64,000 nucleotides of DNA from Pseudoxanthomonas sacheonensis (GTDB lineage Bacteria > Pseudomonadota > Gammaproteobacteria > Xanthomonadales > Xanthomonadaceae), in the NCBI RefSeq assembly GCF_010093305.1, contig NZ_PDWS01000010.1, positions 79,638 through 143,637 of the forward strand, in the 5' to 3' direction. Position numbers and translations under genes: made by a program. The notes under the pieces are model-generated. The model worked only from the letters and a program-made list of their open reading frames with translations. It did no database searches and had not been told where the DNA came from. Shown piece after piece: positions 56,632 through 64,000 of this stretch; positions within the stretch are counted from its first letter, which is position 1, and each line of letters starts with the position of its first letter.

Positions 56632-57642
56632 TCAGTCCTCGACCGAACCCTCGCCGCCAATCGAGCCGGCGGCGCTGGCCGACGCGCCGTGTCGCGACGC
56701 GCTGGCGTTCGCATTGGCATTGGCGTTGCCGCTGGCGCGCGCTCGCGGCGCCGGGCGCGGAGGCGGCGCGTCGGTCCGGCCTTCCTCGCCGTTGCCATCG
56801 TTGCGCTCGCCAGCCGATGGCGAGCCACTATCCGCAGCGGATCCGCCGGCGCCGTGGATCGCGCCCGTTCCGCGCGCGATCGCGCTGCCTGCATTGGAGA
56901 GTGGCGTAGCGGCTGCACTGCCGTCGCCGGCCTCGCGCTCATCCGTGCGCCCGCCGTTGGCCACTGCCTGTCCGGCCAGCGATCCGGCACCCTCTGCCGA
57001 GGCCGAGCGTCCGGCGGCGCCGGCAACTCCGTTCGCGTTGCCAGCAGCTGAACCTTGTGCCGCTGCGGCGACGTTGCGGGTATGCGCCGTCGCCTCGCCC
57101 GCAAGTTGCCCGGCGCCCCCGGCAAGCGTGGCGGCTTGGCCTGCTGTTGCGCGCGCATCCTGAGCGGCCGATGCAGCGGCGCCGGATGCCGTTCCGGCCG
57201 CGCCTCCGGTCAGGGTTCCCAACTCCTGCAAACCGCTGTTCGAAGAGCTGCCGACCACATTGCCACCGATCGCTCCCGAACCCTGCGCCGACCCATTGTC
57301 GCCGCCGGCGACGAGGCCGCCTTGCGCCTGCCCATCGGCGGCGCCGGCCGCTTCTGCGTTCAGCCGATCAAGCCGCGCCTGTTCGCGCGCGGCACGCTTG
57401 GCCTCGCGCAGCGCGGCACGCTGCTCGGCTGCGGCTTGGCGGGCGCTGTTGGTGGTCTCGCGCAAAGTGCCGCCCAAATCCGCACCGCCCAGCAGTCCAC
57501 CCCTTCCCGGATCGATGCCCACGGCGCCGCCCAGTCCTCCGCCGATGTTGCCGCCACCGCCCAGCAGCCCTTGCGCACCGGCCCCCGGTGCAGCGGCCAG
57601 CAGGGCGGCGAAGACAGCGGCAGTCAGAGTCTTGTTGTTCAT
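56632..57642 (-). CDS. Secreted Gly/Ala/Asn-rich protein, unknown function
   Basis: A 336-aa exported protein (signal NKTLTAAVFAALLAAAPGAGAQ) of low complexity: a Gly-rich head (GLLGGGGNIGGGLGG), an Arg/Ala coiled segment (TTNSARQAAAEQRAALREAK), then long Ala/Gly/Ser stretches and an Asn-Ala end (ASGNANANANASASRHG). No family is recognised. ATG 57642 is preferred (GGAG 6 nt upstream). It follows the subtilase gene by 98 nt on the same strand and may be its partner or substrate. Confidence 0.7.
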   Translation of the reverse strand: MNNKTLTAAVFAALLAAAPGAGAQGLLGGGGNIGGGLGGAVGIDPGRGGLLGGADLGGTLRETTNSARQAAAEQRAALREAKRAAREQARLDRLNAEAAGAADGQAQGGLVAGGDNGSAQGSGAIGGNVVGSSSNSGLQELGTLTGGAAGTASGAAASAAQDARATAGQAATLAGGAGQLAGEATAHTRNVAAAAQGSAAGNANGVAGAAGRSASAEGAGSLAGQAVANGGRTDEREAGDGSAAATPLSNAGSAIARGTGAIHGAGGSAADSGSPSAGERNDGNGEEGRTDAPPPRPAPRARASGNANANANASASRHGASASAAGSIGGEGSVED

Positions 57643-57740
57643 CGTCATCTCCATTCGCAGCGGACGATCCGCGGCTTCATGGAGTTCTACGAATGCCGGC
57701 GCCGGTTTCTTCCTTGCTGGCCGCAGGCTTCAACTTTCGT

Positions 57741-59021
57741 TCATCGCGGCGACCAACGCGCCTGTTCTTCAGCAGCCAGCACTCCAAAGCCATAGCGGTC
57801 GTCACGGCCCTTCGCACCGGCGTCGGTCGCTTCGCGCTCAAGTATCGCCATGACCGAAACCGATGAATCCGAAGCGGGCGCGCGGATCGACTCGGCGGCG
57901 CGGCGCGCCACCAGCGGTGCGGCGAAAGAGGTGCCGCGCACGGGCTTGAAACCCGCCCCGACGCGTGCGGCATCCAGGCCCGAACCGGGCGCGGCGAAGT
58001 CCACCTGCGGTCCGCGCGCGGCTTCGGGCAAGGTGCGTCCGCGCGCATCGATGGCGGTCACGCCGATCACGCCCGCGTAGGCGGCAGGGTAGAGCGGCGG
58101 CGCGGCGGGCCCGTCGTTGCCGACGGCTGCAACCAGCACATGGCCACGCCGCAACATCGAGTCCACCAGGCGTTCCAGCAGGGCATTGGGCGGTCCCACC
58201 AGACTCAGATTGATCACCGCGACCCGCTCGCGCGAAAGCCATGCCAGCGCCTGCGCCAACCCGGTGACGGCGCCGCCGGTGGGAGCGCCGCAATAGATGT
58301 CGGCGGCGAAGAGTTCGCTGCGGGCGCCGGCTCGCTGGCGGTCGGCGGCCGCCGGCGCACCGGCCAGCAGCGACGCCACGGCCGTGCCATGCGCGTCAGG
58401 ATGTGCAGCGCCTTCGCAGCCCCAGCCATGAACGTCGGTTCCGGCCAGGGAACGATGGGACGCGTCCACGCCGCCGTCGACCAGGCCAACGCGAACCGCA
58501 GCTCCGGGCGCGAGGGCTTCCGCGGCAGCGAGGGCATGCGATCCGACCTTCGCCGCCGTGGGTGCGGCATCGGCGCCCAGGTAGATATGGTCGTAATCGT
58601 AGCGGCCCGACGGATCGAGTCGCTGCAGCATGCTCAGTGCGCTGCGCGTGCGCATGCCCTCGGGGGCCGCCAGTACCACCAGATGCAAGTCCAGCTCCGA
58701 CAGTCCGCTGTCGCTTTCGACAGAGAAGCCCGCATCCAGCGCGCGCGATACCGCCTCCGGCGAGGGATCCAGCGCCACTATCCTGCTCCTTACCACCGGT
58801 GCGCCGTTGCGGTCGGTGTCGAGTTCGCGCCGGTGCTGGCGCAGCAGCTGGTCGATGCGCACTTGTCGAAGAGTTCCCAGGGTCTGGTTGAGCGGCGCCG
58901 CCACGATTTCGCCGACGGGCGCGGGCAGGCGCGGCAGAGGCGCCGGCAGCAGCTGCGCTCCGGCGGATCCGGGCACGGCGCAGGCGCAGAGCAGCAGCAA
59001 TCGGAAAAGTGTCGGCTTCAT
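57741..59021 (-). CDS. Secreted subtilisin-like serine protease (S8)
   Basis: A 426-aa protease with a signal peptide (LFRLLLLCACAVPGSAGAQ), an N-terminal region of about 150 residues that may be a propeptide, and a compact S8 domain. The triad is complete: Asp182 in VGLVDGGVD, His211 in DAHGTAVASLLAG, Ser365 in GTSFAAPLVA, with oxyanion Asn302 in AVGNDGPAAPP. It is divergent from an ECF sigma gene, which probably drives or senses it. Confidence 0.92.
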   Translation of the reverse strand: MKPTLFRLLLLCACAVPGSAGAQLLPAPLPRLPAPVGEIVAAPLNQTLGTLRQVRIDQLLRQHRRELDTDRNGAPVVRSRIVALDPSPEAVSRALDAGFSVESDSGLSELDLHLVVLAAPEGMRTRSALSMLQRLDPSGRYDYDHIYLGADAAPTAAKVGSHALAAAEALAPGAAVRVGLVDGGVDASHRSLAGTDVHGWGCEGAAHPDAHGTAVASLLAGAPAAADRQRAGARSELFAADIYCGAPTGGAVTGLAQALAWLSRERVAVINLSLVGPPNALLERLVDSMLRRGHVLVAAVGNDGPAAPPLYPAAYAGVIGVTAIDARGRTLPEAARGPQVDFAAPGSGLDAARVGAGFKPVRGTSFAAPLVARRAAESIRAPASDSSVSVMAILEREATDAGAKGRDDRYGFGVLAAEEQARWSPR

Positions 59022-59145
59022 CTGGGACCTTACGTTCGGGAGCGTCCGATCCGTCCCTGGGCCGTGCGGCGCGCATGCTAGCATCCGGCCCGCCCGGCCC
59101 CGCGTACGGCGCAAGGGAATAAAACAGCCCTGTGAAGCGTATTCC

Positions 59146-59670
59146 ATGATGTCGAGTGCGAAGCCGAGTGCGATCGATGCGGAGATGGCGGACGCCCTGT
59201 GCGAACTGCTGCCGCGCCTGCGGCGCTTCGCGCGCACCCTGGCCCGGCATCCTGCCGACGCCGACGATCTGCTGCAGTTGGCGCTGGAGCGGGTGCTGGC
59301 GCGGTCCGGCCAGTGGCGCCGCGATACCCGGCTGGATGCGTGGGTGTTCGGCATCATCCGCAACGCCTGGATCGACGAAGTGCGGGCGCGCCAGCGCGGA
59401 CAGAAGATATTCGCGCCGGAAGAGCATGGGGCCCACGTCGGCGAGTCGCCGATCGAGGGGCGCGAACTGGCGATGACGGTGCAGGCCGCCATGCAGCAAC
59501 TACCTGAGGAACAGCGGATGGCCATTGCACTGGTGTTGATCGAAGGGCTTTCGTATCGCGAAGCCGCCGAAACGCTGGAGGTTCCGATAGGAACGCTCAC
59601 CAGCCGTCTGGCGCGCGGTCGCGAAGCGCTGCAGGCGCTGCTGGGCGGCGTGGAAGGAACAGGAGCATGA
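59146..59670 (+). CDS. ECF-type RNA polymerase sigma factor
   Basis: A 174-aa sigma-70 of the extracytoplasmic-function group. Region 2 is LPRLRRFARTLARHPADADD, LLQLALERVL and DAWVFGIIRNAWIDEVR; region 4 is LPEEQRMAIALVLIEGLSYR then EAAETLEVPIGTLTSRLARG. Start at ATG 59146 (or the next ATG 59149); no good ribosome site is visible. The stop overlaps the next gene, an anti-sigma factor, by 4 nt. Confidence 0.92.
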   Translation: MMSSAKPSAIDAEMADALCELLPRLRRFARTLARHPADADDLLQLALERVLARSGQWRRDTRLDAWVFGIIRNAWIDEVRARQRGQKIFAPEEHGAHVGESPIEGRELAMTVQAAMQQLPEEQRMAIALVLIEGLSYREAAETLEVPIGTLTSRLARGREALQALLGGVEGTGA

Positions 59671-60404
59671 GCGTGGACACCGAACTGCTGATGGCTTACG
59701 TGGATGGCGAGCTGTCGCCCGCACAGGCCGCGCAAGTGGAAGCCGCCATCGCGGCCGATCCGGCGGTCGCCGATGCGGTGGCGCACCAGTTCGCGCTGCG
59801 CCGTTCGCTGGGCGAGGCGTATGCGCCCGTGCTGGACGAACCGGTGCCCGAGGCGCTCACGCGGATGCTGCGCCCATCGGATGCGGAGTCCGGCAACGTG
59901 GTAGCGCTGCCGCCGCGTGCGGCGCCGGCGCCGCGCTCGCGATGGGGCGTGCCGCAGTGGGCGGCCATGGCGGCGTCGCTGCTGCTCGGCGTTGCGGTCT
60001 CGCAGTGGATATCCAAGCCCGATGCGGCCCGTTTGCATACAGGCGAAGGCGGTGCGCTGGTCGCTGGCGCCGATCTCGCCAACAGTCTGGAGCGGCAGCT
60101 GGCCAGCGTTCCGGAACCAGACCGGGCGGTGACTATCGGCCTCACCTTCCGAGATGCGGCGGGCAACTATTGCCGCAGCTTTGCGATCAAAGGTTTGAAA
60201 CCGTTAGCGGGGCTGGCCTGTCGCGGGAGCGACGGCCACTGGAAGGTGCCGATGGTCGCCGAATCGACCGCGCAAGCCGGGGAACTGCGCCAGGCTTCCA
60301 CCGCCATACCAGCGGCGGTGCTGGCCGAAGCGACCGCCAGGATGAGCGGCGATCCGCTGGATGCCGCCGAGGAGCGCAAGGCCCGCGATGCTGGCTGGCG
60401 CTGA
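59667..60404 (+). CDS. Membrane anti-sigma factor
   Basis: A 245-aa protein with an N-terminal anti-sigma-like helical domain (ELLMAYVDGELSPAQAAQVE), one transmembrane helix (about 98-115, WAAMAASLLLGVAVSQWI) and a periplasmic domain (LTFRDAAGNYCRSFAIKG). The zinc H-x3-C-x2-C motif of RsrA-like factors is absent. Its ATG overlaps the sigma stop, the usual arrangement. It should hold the ECF factor at the membrane until an envelope signal arrives. Confidence 0.85.
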   Translation: MSVDTELLMAYVDGELSPAQAAQVEAAIAADPAVADAVAHQFALRRSLGEAYAPVLDEPVPEALTRMLRPSDAESGNVVALPPRAAPAPRSRWGVPQWAAMAASLLLGVAVSQWISKPDAARLHTGEGGALVAGADLANSLERQLASVPEPDRAVTIGLTFRDAAGNYCRSFAIKGLKPLAGLACRGSDGHWKVPMVAESTAQAGELRQASTAIPAAVLAEATARMSGDPLDAAEERKARDAGWR

Positions 60405-60654
60405 GTCCACGAAGGTTTCGTGGACTTCGAAAGAGCCGATGCGGGATTGGAGCGATAGTGTGGATGCACCCTTCTCCCGCTAGCGGGAGAGGGGTTCGAT
60501 TCGGTTTTTCCACTGTGAATCCAGATGCCCAGTTTTTTCCGGCCGGCGATGAGCGGGATTCGTTGGCCGAACCTGTAGCGGCATTGCGCAACCTTCCGGC
60601 GAGTCCGCATGGGCGGCGTATCATGTCCGCCACTTCCGTATCCCCGGTCCGGTC
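60405..60654. other. Intergenic region between the anti-sigma and DUF2058 genes
   Basis: The 250 nt hold no gene I can support. A hairpin TCTCCCGCTAGCGGGAGA (60474-60491) belongs to the CTCTCCC repeat family and could end the sigma/anti-sigma transcript. No clear promoter for the DUF2058 gene was seen. Confidence 0.6.
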
Positions 60655-61206
60655 ATGCGCAACCCGTTGCAGGAACAACTGCTCAAGGCCGGCCTGGTCA
60701 AGAAGTCCAAGGTCGCCGAGGTCGCGCGCGAGCATGCCAGGCAGCGCCACGGCAAGGCGCCGCCGGCGCCCAGCGCAGAGCAGACCGAAGCCGAGCGCGT
60801 GCGCCTGGAAAAGGCCGAACGCGACCGCGCGCTGGCCGCCGAACGCAACGCGCAGGCGCGCCTTCACGAGCAACGCGCGCAGGCGCGGCAGATCGTCGAG
60901 CAGAACAAGCTGAAACTCGCCGGCGAGATCGCTTACGCCTTCACCGACGAAGGCGTCATCAGGAACGTGCTGGTCGACGAAACCGTGCGCAAGCAACTGG
61001 CCAGCGGCGCGCTGGTCATCGTCCGTCACGACCAGGGTTATGCGGTGGGTTATGCGGTAATCTCGCGCGCAGCGGCCGACAAGGTCTACGCCCGCGATGC
61101 GGCGATGGTCGTGCTGGACCATGGCAAGGCCGATGAAAGCTCAACCGATGGCGCGGATGACGACTACTACAGCCAGTTCAAGGTGCCGGACGATCTGATC
61201 TGGTAG
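60655..61206 (+). CDS. DUF2058 (YaiL-type) nucleoprotein/polynucleotide-associated protein
   Basis: A 183-aa soluble protein. N-terminal helical, strongly charged region (LQEQLLKAGLVKKSKVAEVA, then a coiled coil rich in Glu/Arg) and a conserved C-terminal domain ending DDYYSQFKVPDDLIW, the family hallmark. Members of DUF2058 have been annotated as nucleoprotein/polynucleotide-associated; the role is not established. A single gene unit by spacing. Confidence 0.88.
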   Translation: MRNPLQEQLLKAGLVKKSKVAEVAREHARQRHGKAPPAPSAEQTEAERVRLEKAERDRALAAERNAQARLHEQRAQARQIVEQNKLKLAGEIAYAFTDEGVIRNVLVDETVRKQLASGALVIVRHDQGYAVGYAVISRAAADKVYARDAAMVVLDHGKADESSTDGADDDYYSQFKVPDDLIW

Positions 61207-61223
61207 GGCAGAGGCCCGCTTCT

Positions 61224-61347
61224 GTAGGAGCGACGCGAGTCGCGAAGCTCTGGAAAATTCCGCCTCTCTCGCATACCGCAACCCGATGATCCGTGGCGGG
61301 ATAGAGTGACGGTCCTGAGGGGACTTCGCGACTCGCGTCGCTCCTAC
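61224..61347. repeat. REP hairpin, GTAGGAGC family (copy 7)
   Basis: A perfect 24-bp inverted repeat (arms 61224-61247 and 61324-61347), same subtype as 22901-22973, with a longer 76-nt loop. It lies between the convergent DUF2058 and PA2928-like genes. Confidence 0.92.
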
Positions 61348-61354
61348 AACCTTC

Positions 61355-62719
61355 CTACAGAAGGCTCTGCGCTGTCAGATCCAGCGCGGCGATCCGGCCT
61401 GTGGCCACATCCACCCGCACCGCTTTCACGTGCGGGCCTTCCTCTTGGCTTTTTTCATCCGCCGCCGCGGGCGGTTCGCTGCCCAACAGCAACAAGTCGT
61501 TGTCCTTGCGCATGACCGAGCGTAGTTGGTCCATCGGCAAGGCCAGGCTCCACACGGGTTTGCCCAGCGGTCCGGACACGCGGGTCAGCTGCAATCGTCC
61601 TTGCTGTCCCAGCTTGTCGCTGTGCAGCGCCAGTACGCTGTCCGGTTGCCGGTACCACAGCGCTTGTTCGGGCTGGTTGCCATCGTGCAGCAGGCCGGCG
61701 CGCAGGAAGCGCGGCGATTCGGGCAGCACGCGGTAATGGCTGAATTTGGGCCGCTTGCCCCAGCGGTCCGGTAGTTGCTTGGGCCAGTCCGGCGGCCCTG
61801 CGGATACCTGTTGCACTCGTGCGCCCCACAAGCGGTATTGCTGCGGCTTGGGTTCCAGCGGGGCGGGCACGTGGTTCGCTTCCAGGTATTGCTGCATCGC
61901 GCCGGGACGTTCGTTGGGGTCGCGTCCGGGAATGACCGGCTTGTTGCGGTAGAACTCGGCTTCCTGGTCGGTCATCACTCCCAGCCAGCGTTCGCCGATG
62001 GGCAGGGCGCGGGTCATGAAGTTTGAAGTGCTGCCGCTCTTGGCCGGCGGCACGATGCCCGCAGGGTTGCGCACGTCGGTGTCGCGCGGGGCGGCGCTCA
62101 GGTCGCTGGCATCGATGCGCCATTGGCTGGCGTCGTTCAAGGTGAGTTGCAAGCCGTGCCGGCCGAAAGCGATGTAACCCGGTTCGTCCACGCGTTTGCC
62201 GGCCATCGCGGGGTTGGCGGCATCGATGCGCGCGCCGTCGGCCACTACGCTGCCGTCGGCCAGCGATACGCCCAGCGGTCCGTCGACAGTCAGCCACAAG
62301 GTCTTGCCGTCGGCGCCCAGCAGGGCGAAGCCGCGCAAATCGCGGCCGCTGCGTTCGGTGCCTTCGTAGGTGCGCAGGCGTTTGCGCCAGGCCACGGTTG
62401 CGGTGGCGGGGTCGATGGCCCACAGGTCCACGTGCAGCAGCTCGCGGCGGACGCGGTTGTTGCTGCGGCGGCCCATGGCGCCGGTGATGGTTTCGGACTG
62501 GGTGCTGAGCAGGTAGAGACGGTCGGCGCCGCCCTGGTCGGTGCGCAGCGGCGCGGATTGGAACAGGGCCGGTTGCAGTTGCTTGAACCCGCCGGTGGTG
62601 AGCACTTGGCGCAGGCCGGCGCTGCCGCCTTGCTGCAGCACCCACAAGCCGGCGGTGCCCACCAGTACCACCAGCACCACACCCAATGCGGCCAACACTC
62701 TTACGGCGGGTCGGCTCAT
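61355..62719 (-). CDS. PA2928-family membrane-anchored protein
   Basis: A 454-aa protein with one N-terminal transmembrane anchor (VLAALGVVLVVLVGTAGLWV) and a large extracytoplasmic part that looks like a beta-propeller (LYLLSTQSETITG, LHVDLWAIDPATATVAW, GFALLGADGKTLWLTVDG, RAGLLHDGNQPEQALW). It resembles the PA2928 family of unknown function. ATG 62719 is chosen because it opens the anchor. Confidence 0.68.
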   Translation of the reverse strand: MSRPAVRVLAALGVVLVVLVGTAGLWVLQQGGSAGLRQVLTTGGFKQLQPALFQSAPLRTDQGGADRLYLLSTQSETITGAMGRRSNNRVRRELLHVDLWAIDPATATVAWRKRLRTYEGTERSGRDLRGFALLGADGKTLWLTVDGPLGVSLADGSVVADGARIDAANPAMAGKRVDEPGYIAFGRHGLQLTLNDASQWRIDASDLSAAPRDTDVRNPAGIVPPAKSGSTSNFMTRALPIGERWLGVMTDQEAEFYRNKPVIPGRDPNERPGAMQQYLEANHVPAPLEPKPQQYRLWGARVQQVSAGPPDWPKQLPDRWGKRPKFSHYRVLPESPRFLRAGLLHDGNQPEQALWYRQPDSVLALHSDKLGQQGRLQLTRVSGPLGKPVWSLALPMDQLRSVMRKDNDLLLLGSEPPAAADEKSQEEGPHVKAVRVDVATGRIAALDLTAQSLL

Positions 62720-62868
62720 GCGGTTTGTCTGCCAGTGGCGGGCGGAAGGGGCGGTTTGGCTTGGGTCATTGGCAGGAACAACGTGGCGGCCAGGTTCGGC
62801 AGGACAAATTTGCAATGAAGGGGTGGCTTGGGCTTAATGCAGGCGGTCAGTGATAGGGGGAAGTCGTC

Positions 62869-63390
62869 ATGTCATCCGATCAGTTGATTGCCGTGTCCAC
62901 CGATGCGTTGCGTGGGTTGTTGCAAGCGGCGGTGCCGCCGGGCATGCCGGTGCTGGTGGGGCCGCCTTCGCCGGAGGGCGAGGCGATGTCGGGGTTGTCG
63001 GTGCATTTGTTCCGTATCGGGGTGCTGCCGTTGGCGCGGGCGGTGCCGATGATCGGGTCGGATGGGCGGCGGGCGCGGCCGGAGTTGGGGTTGCAGCTGG
63101 ACTATCTGGTCAGTGGGTTGGGCGGGGAGGCGCTGCAGGAGCTGGAACTGCTGGGCGCGGCGCTGCATGCGTTGGTGGATTCGCCGGTGCGGGAGCGTCA
63201 GTCGCTGTCTGCGTTGTTGTCCGAGCCGGACCGGTTGGCCGCGTTGTCGCCGGGGGCGTTCACGGTGCAGTGGCGGGTGTTGGAGTTGCCGGTGGGCGAG
63301 CAGTGCCAGGTGTGGGTGGCCAGTGGCATGCGGCAGCGGGGCGGGGTGTTCGTCAGGGCCGAGGCGGTTTGGCAGGCGGTCGCGGCCTGA
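62869..63390 (+). CDS. DUF4255 (Pvc16-like N-terminal domain) protein
   Basis: A 173-aa protein that resembles DUF4255: VSTDALRGLLQAAVPPGMPV, LSVHLFRIGVLPLARAVPM, RPELGLQLDYLVSGLGGEAL then QELELLGAALHALVDSPV. In extracellular contractile injection systems this domain occurs in Pvc16/Afp16-type cap proteins. Here no sheath, tube or baseplate gene is in the window. GGGGGA about 8 nt before the ATG supports the start. Codon choice (many TTG, GGG, GTG) is skewed compared with neighbours. Confidence 0.6.
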   Translation: MSSDQLIAVSTDALRGLLQAAVPPGMPVLVGPPSPEGEAMSGLSVHLFRIGVLPLARAVPMIGSDGRRARPELGLQLDYLVSGLGGEALQELELLGAALHALVDSPVRERQSLSALLSEPDRLAALSPGAFTVQWRVLELPVGEQCQVWVASGMRQRGGVFVRAEAVWQAVAA

Positions 63391-63398
63391 CGCTGCCG

Positions 63399-63420
63399 TA
63401 GGGCGGGCACTGCCCGCCAC
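63399..63420. repeat. GTAGGGCGGGCACTGCCCGCC unit
   Basis: A single hairpin unit with arms GGCGGGCA/TGCCCGCC-like, related to the repeats at 46934-46992, lying 9 nt after the DUF4255 stop; it could act as a 3' end for that transcript. Confidence 0.5.
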
Positions 63421-63515
63421 CCAAGCAAACCAACAGAAACCATCCGCCCGCACTTTCACGCCTCTCTACGCAGGCGGCGTTACCAAGCGTGTATCAGGTC
63501 GGCGAGGGCTTTCCC

Positions 63516-64000
63516 ATGGCGTTGTCGTTGCGCTGCGAGTGCGGGCGGGTGCAGGGCAGGGTGGAGACGGACCAGGTCTACGTGCGCGCCACTTGTTATT
63601 GCAAGGATTGCCAGGCGTATGCGCGCTGGCTGGACCGGCCCGGGGTGGCCGATGCGCAGGGCGGTACGGATATGGTGGCGATGAATCCGGCGGCGGTGCA
63701 TATCACGGCCGGTAGCGAGCAGATTGCGTGCATGTCGCTTAGCGGGAAGGGATATTGCGCTGGTACGCGGCCTGTTGCCGTACGCCGCTGGGCAATACGC
63801 CGCGCGATGGCAGGGTTGCTTATGTGGGGGTTGTGGCTATGGGTTTGTGGCCGGCCAGGGAGATGGATGAGGCGTTTGGGCCTAAGGGGAAGACGGTGAT
63901 CAATTCGGGGTCGGCGCGGGGGAAGGTGAAGGCGACGCCGGTGGGGTTTGTTACTGGTGGGTTGCGGATATTGCGGGGGATTTTGGGGGCGCGGTTGCGG
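63516..64000 (+). pseudogene. DUF6151-like (GFA-type) protein with frameshift, incomplete at window end
   Basis: The frame from ATG 63516 codes LSLRCECGRVQGRVETDQVY, CYCKDCQAYARWL (zinc-type cysteines as in GFA/DUF6151 proteins) and AVHITAGSEQIACMSLSGKG. Near 63753 the similarity jumps to another frame, which continues LRWYAACCRTPLGNTPRDGR and AREMDEAFGPKGKTVINSGS to the edge. One missing base at about 63753 (GGA-.TA-TTG) would join the two. It is either a real loss or a sequencing error. The C-terminus is outside the window. Confidence 0.7.

Noticed and set aside
62720..64000. Start of an extracellular contractile injection locus
   Set aside because: Only one DUF4255-like gene is present and the next gene is a DUF6151-type protein, so a locus cannot be claimed from this window.

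Overview
The window is a GC-rich chromosomal segment from a gammaproteobacterium, most likely a member of the Xanthomonadaceae (Lysobacteraceae: the Lysobacter / Pseudoxanthomonas / Stenotrophomonas / Xanthomonas group). This rests on the proB-proA junction, the hisR(TrpR-like)-hisGDCBHAF(IE) operon with a fused hisB, a fused isobutyryl-CoA mutase, a leucine dehydrogenase plus liu-type leucine degradation genes (fitting the iso-branched lipids of this family), the yeiP-type EF-P paralogue, and many GTAGGAGC-type REP hairpins. I see no prophage, IS transposase, rRNA or CRISPR array.

Layout. 1-5 kb: end of proB, proA, tRNA-Pro(CGG), hisS, and a histidine-ammonia-lyase-like gene overlapping hisS. 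5.4-7.2 kb: a membrane diguanylate cyclase. 7.4-15 kb: the histidine operon behind a TrpR-family regulator with a clear palindromic operator over its promoter. 15-26 kb: a secreted phosphoesterase, a YdeI protein, a methionine-salvage operon (mtnB-mtnD-mtnC) ending in a DMT exporter, an amino acid permease, a Nudix hydrolase, and divergent serA / D-2-hydroxyglutarate dehydrogenase. 26-29 kb: a DUF2388-DUF4105 pair and efpL. 29-49 kb: a largely leftward region carrying leucine catabolism in pieces (liuE, liuD, liuC, liuB, thiolase, liuA, leucine dehydrogenase), interrupted by a rightward feoAB operon, a PAS-GGDEF-EAL gene, a bactofilin, two Ala-rich lipoproteins and a small DUF559 cassette with 38-bp inverted ends. 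49-56.5 kb: TPR-sulfotransferase, a TetR regulator with its hydrolase, and icmF. 56.6-61 kb: a Gly/Ala-rich secreted protein and subtilase divergent from an ECF sigma / anti-sigma pair, then DUF2058. 61-64 kb: a PA2928-like protein, a DUF4255 (Pvc16-like) orphan, and a DUF6151 gene that carries a frameshift and runs off the window.

How the genes fit together. Leucine dehydrogenase deaminates branched-chain amino acids. LiuA, LiuB/LiuD, LiuC and LiuE convert isovaleryl-CoA to acetoacetate and acetyl-CoA, and a thiolase is nearby. An HSD10-like dehydrogenase would serve isoleucine, and IcmF interconverts isobutyryl- and butyryl-CoA. SerA and D2HGDH form a known serine-synthesis couple.

The most striking feature is how often repeats meet genes. 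REP hairpins supply the stop codons of proB, the Nudix gene and the GNAT gene. One REP and one pair of GGGAATC-type inverted repeats lie in frame inside icmF, at its domain linkers. A 38-bp inverted-repeat pair with one mismatch brackets the DUF559 endonuclease-like gene and supplies the probable ribosome binding site of liuD. All functional calls come from reading the sequence; no database search was run.
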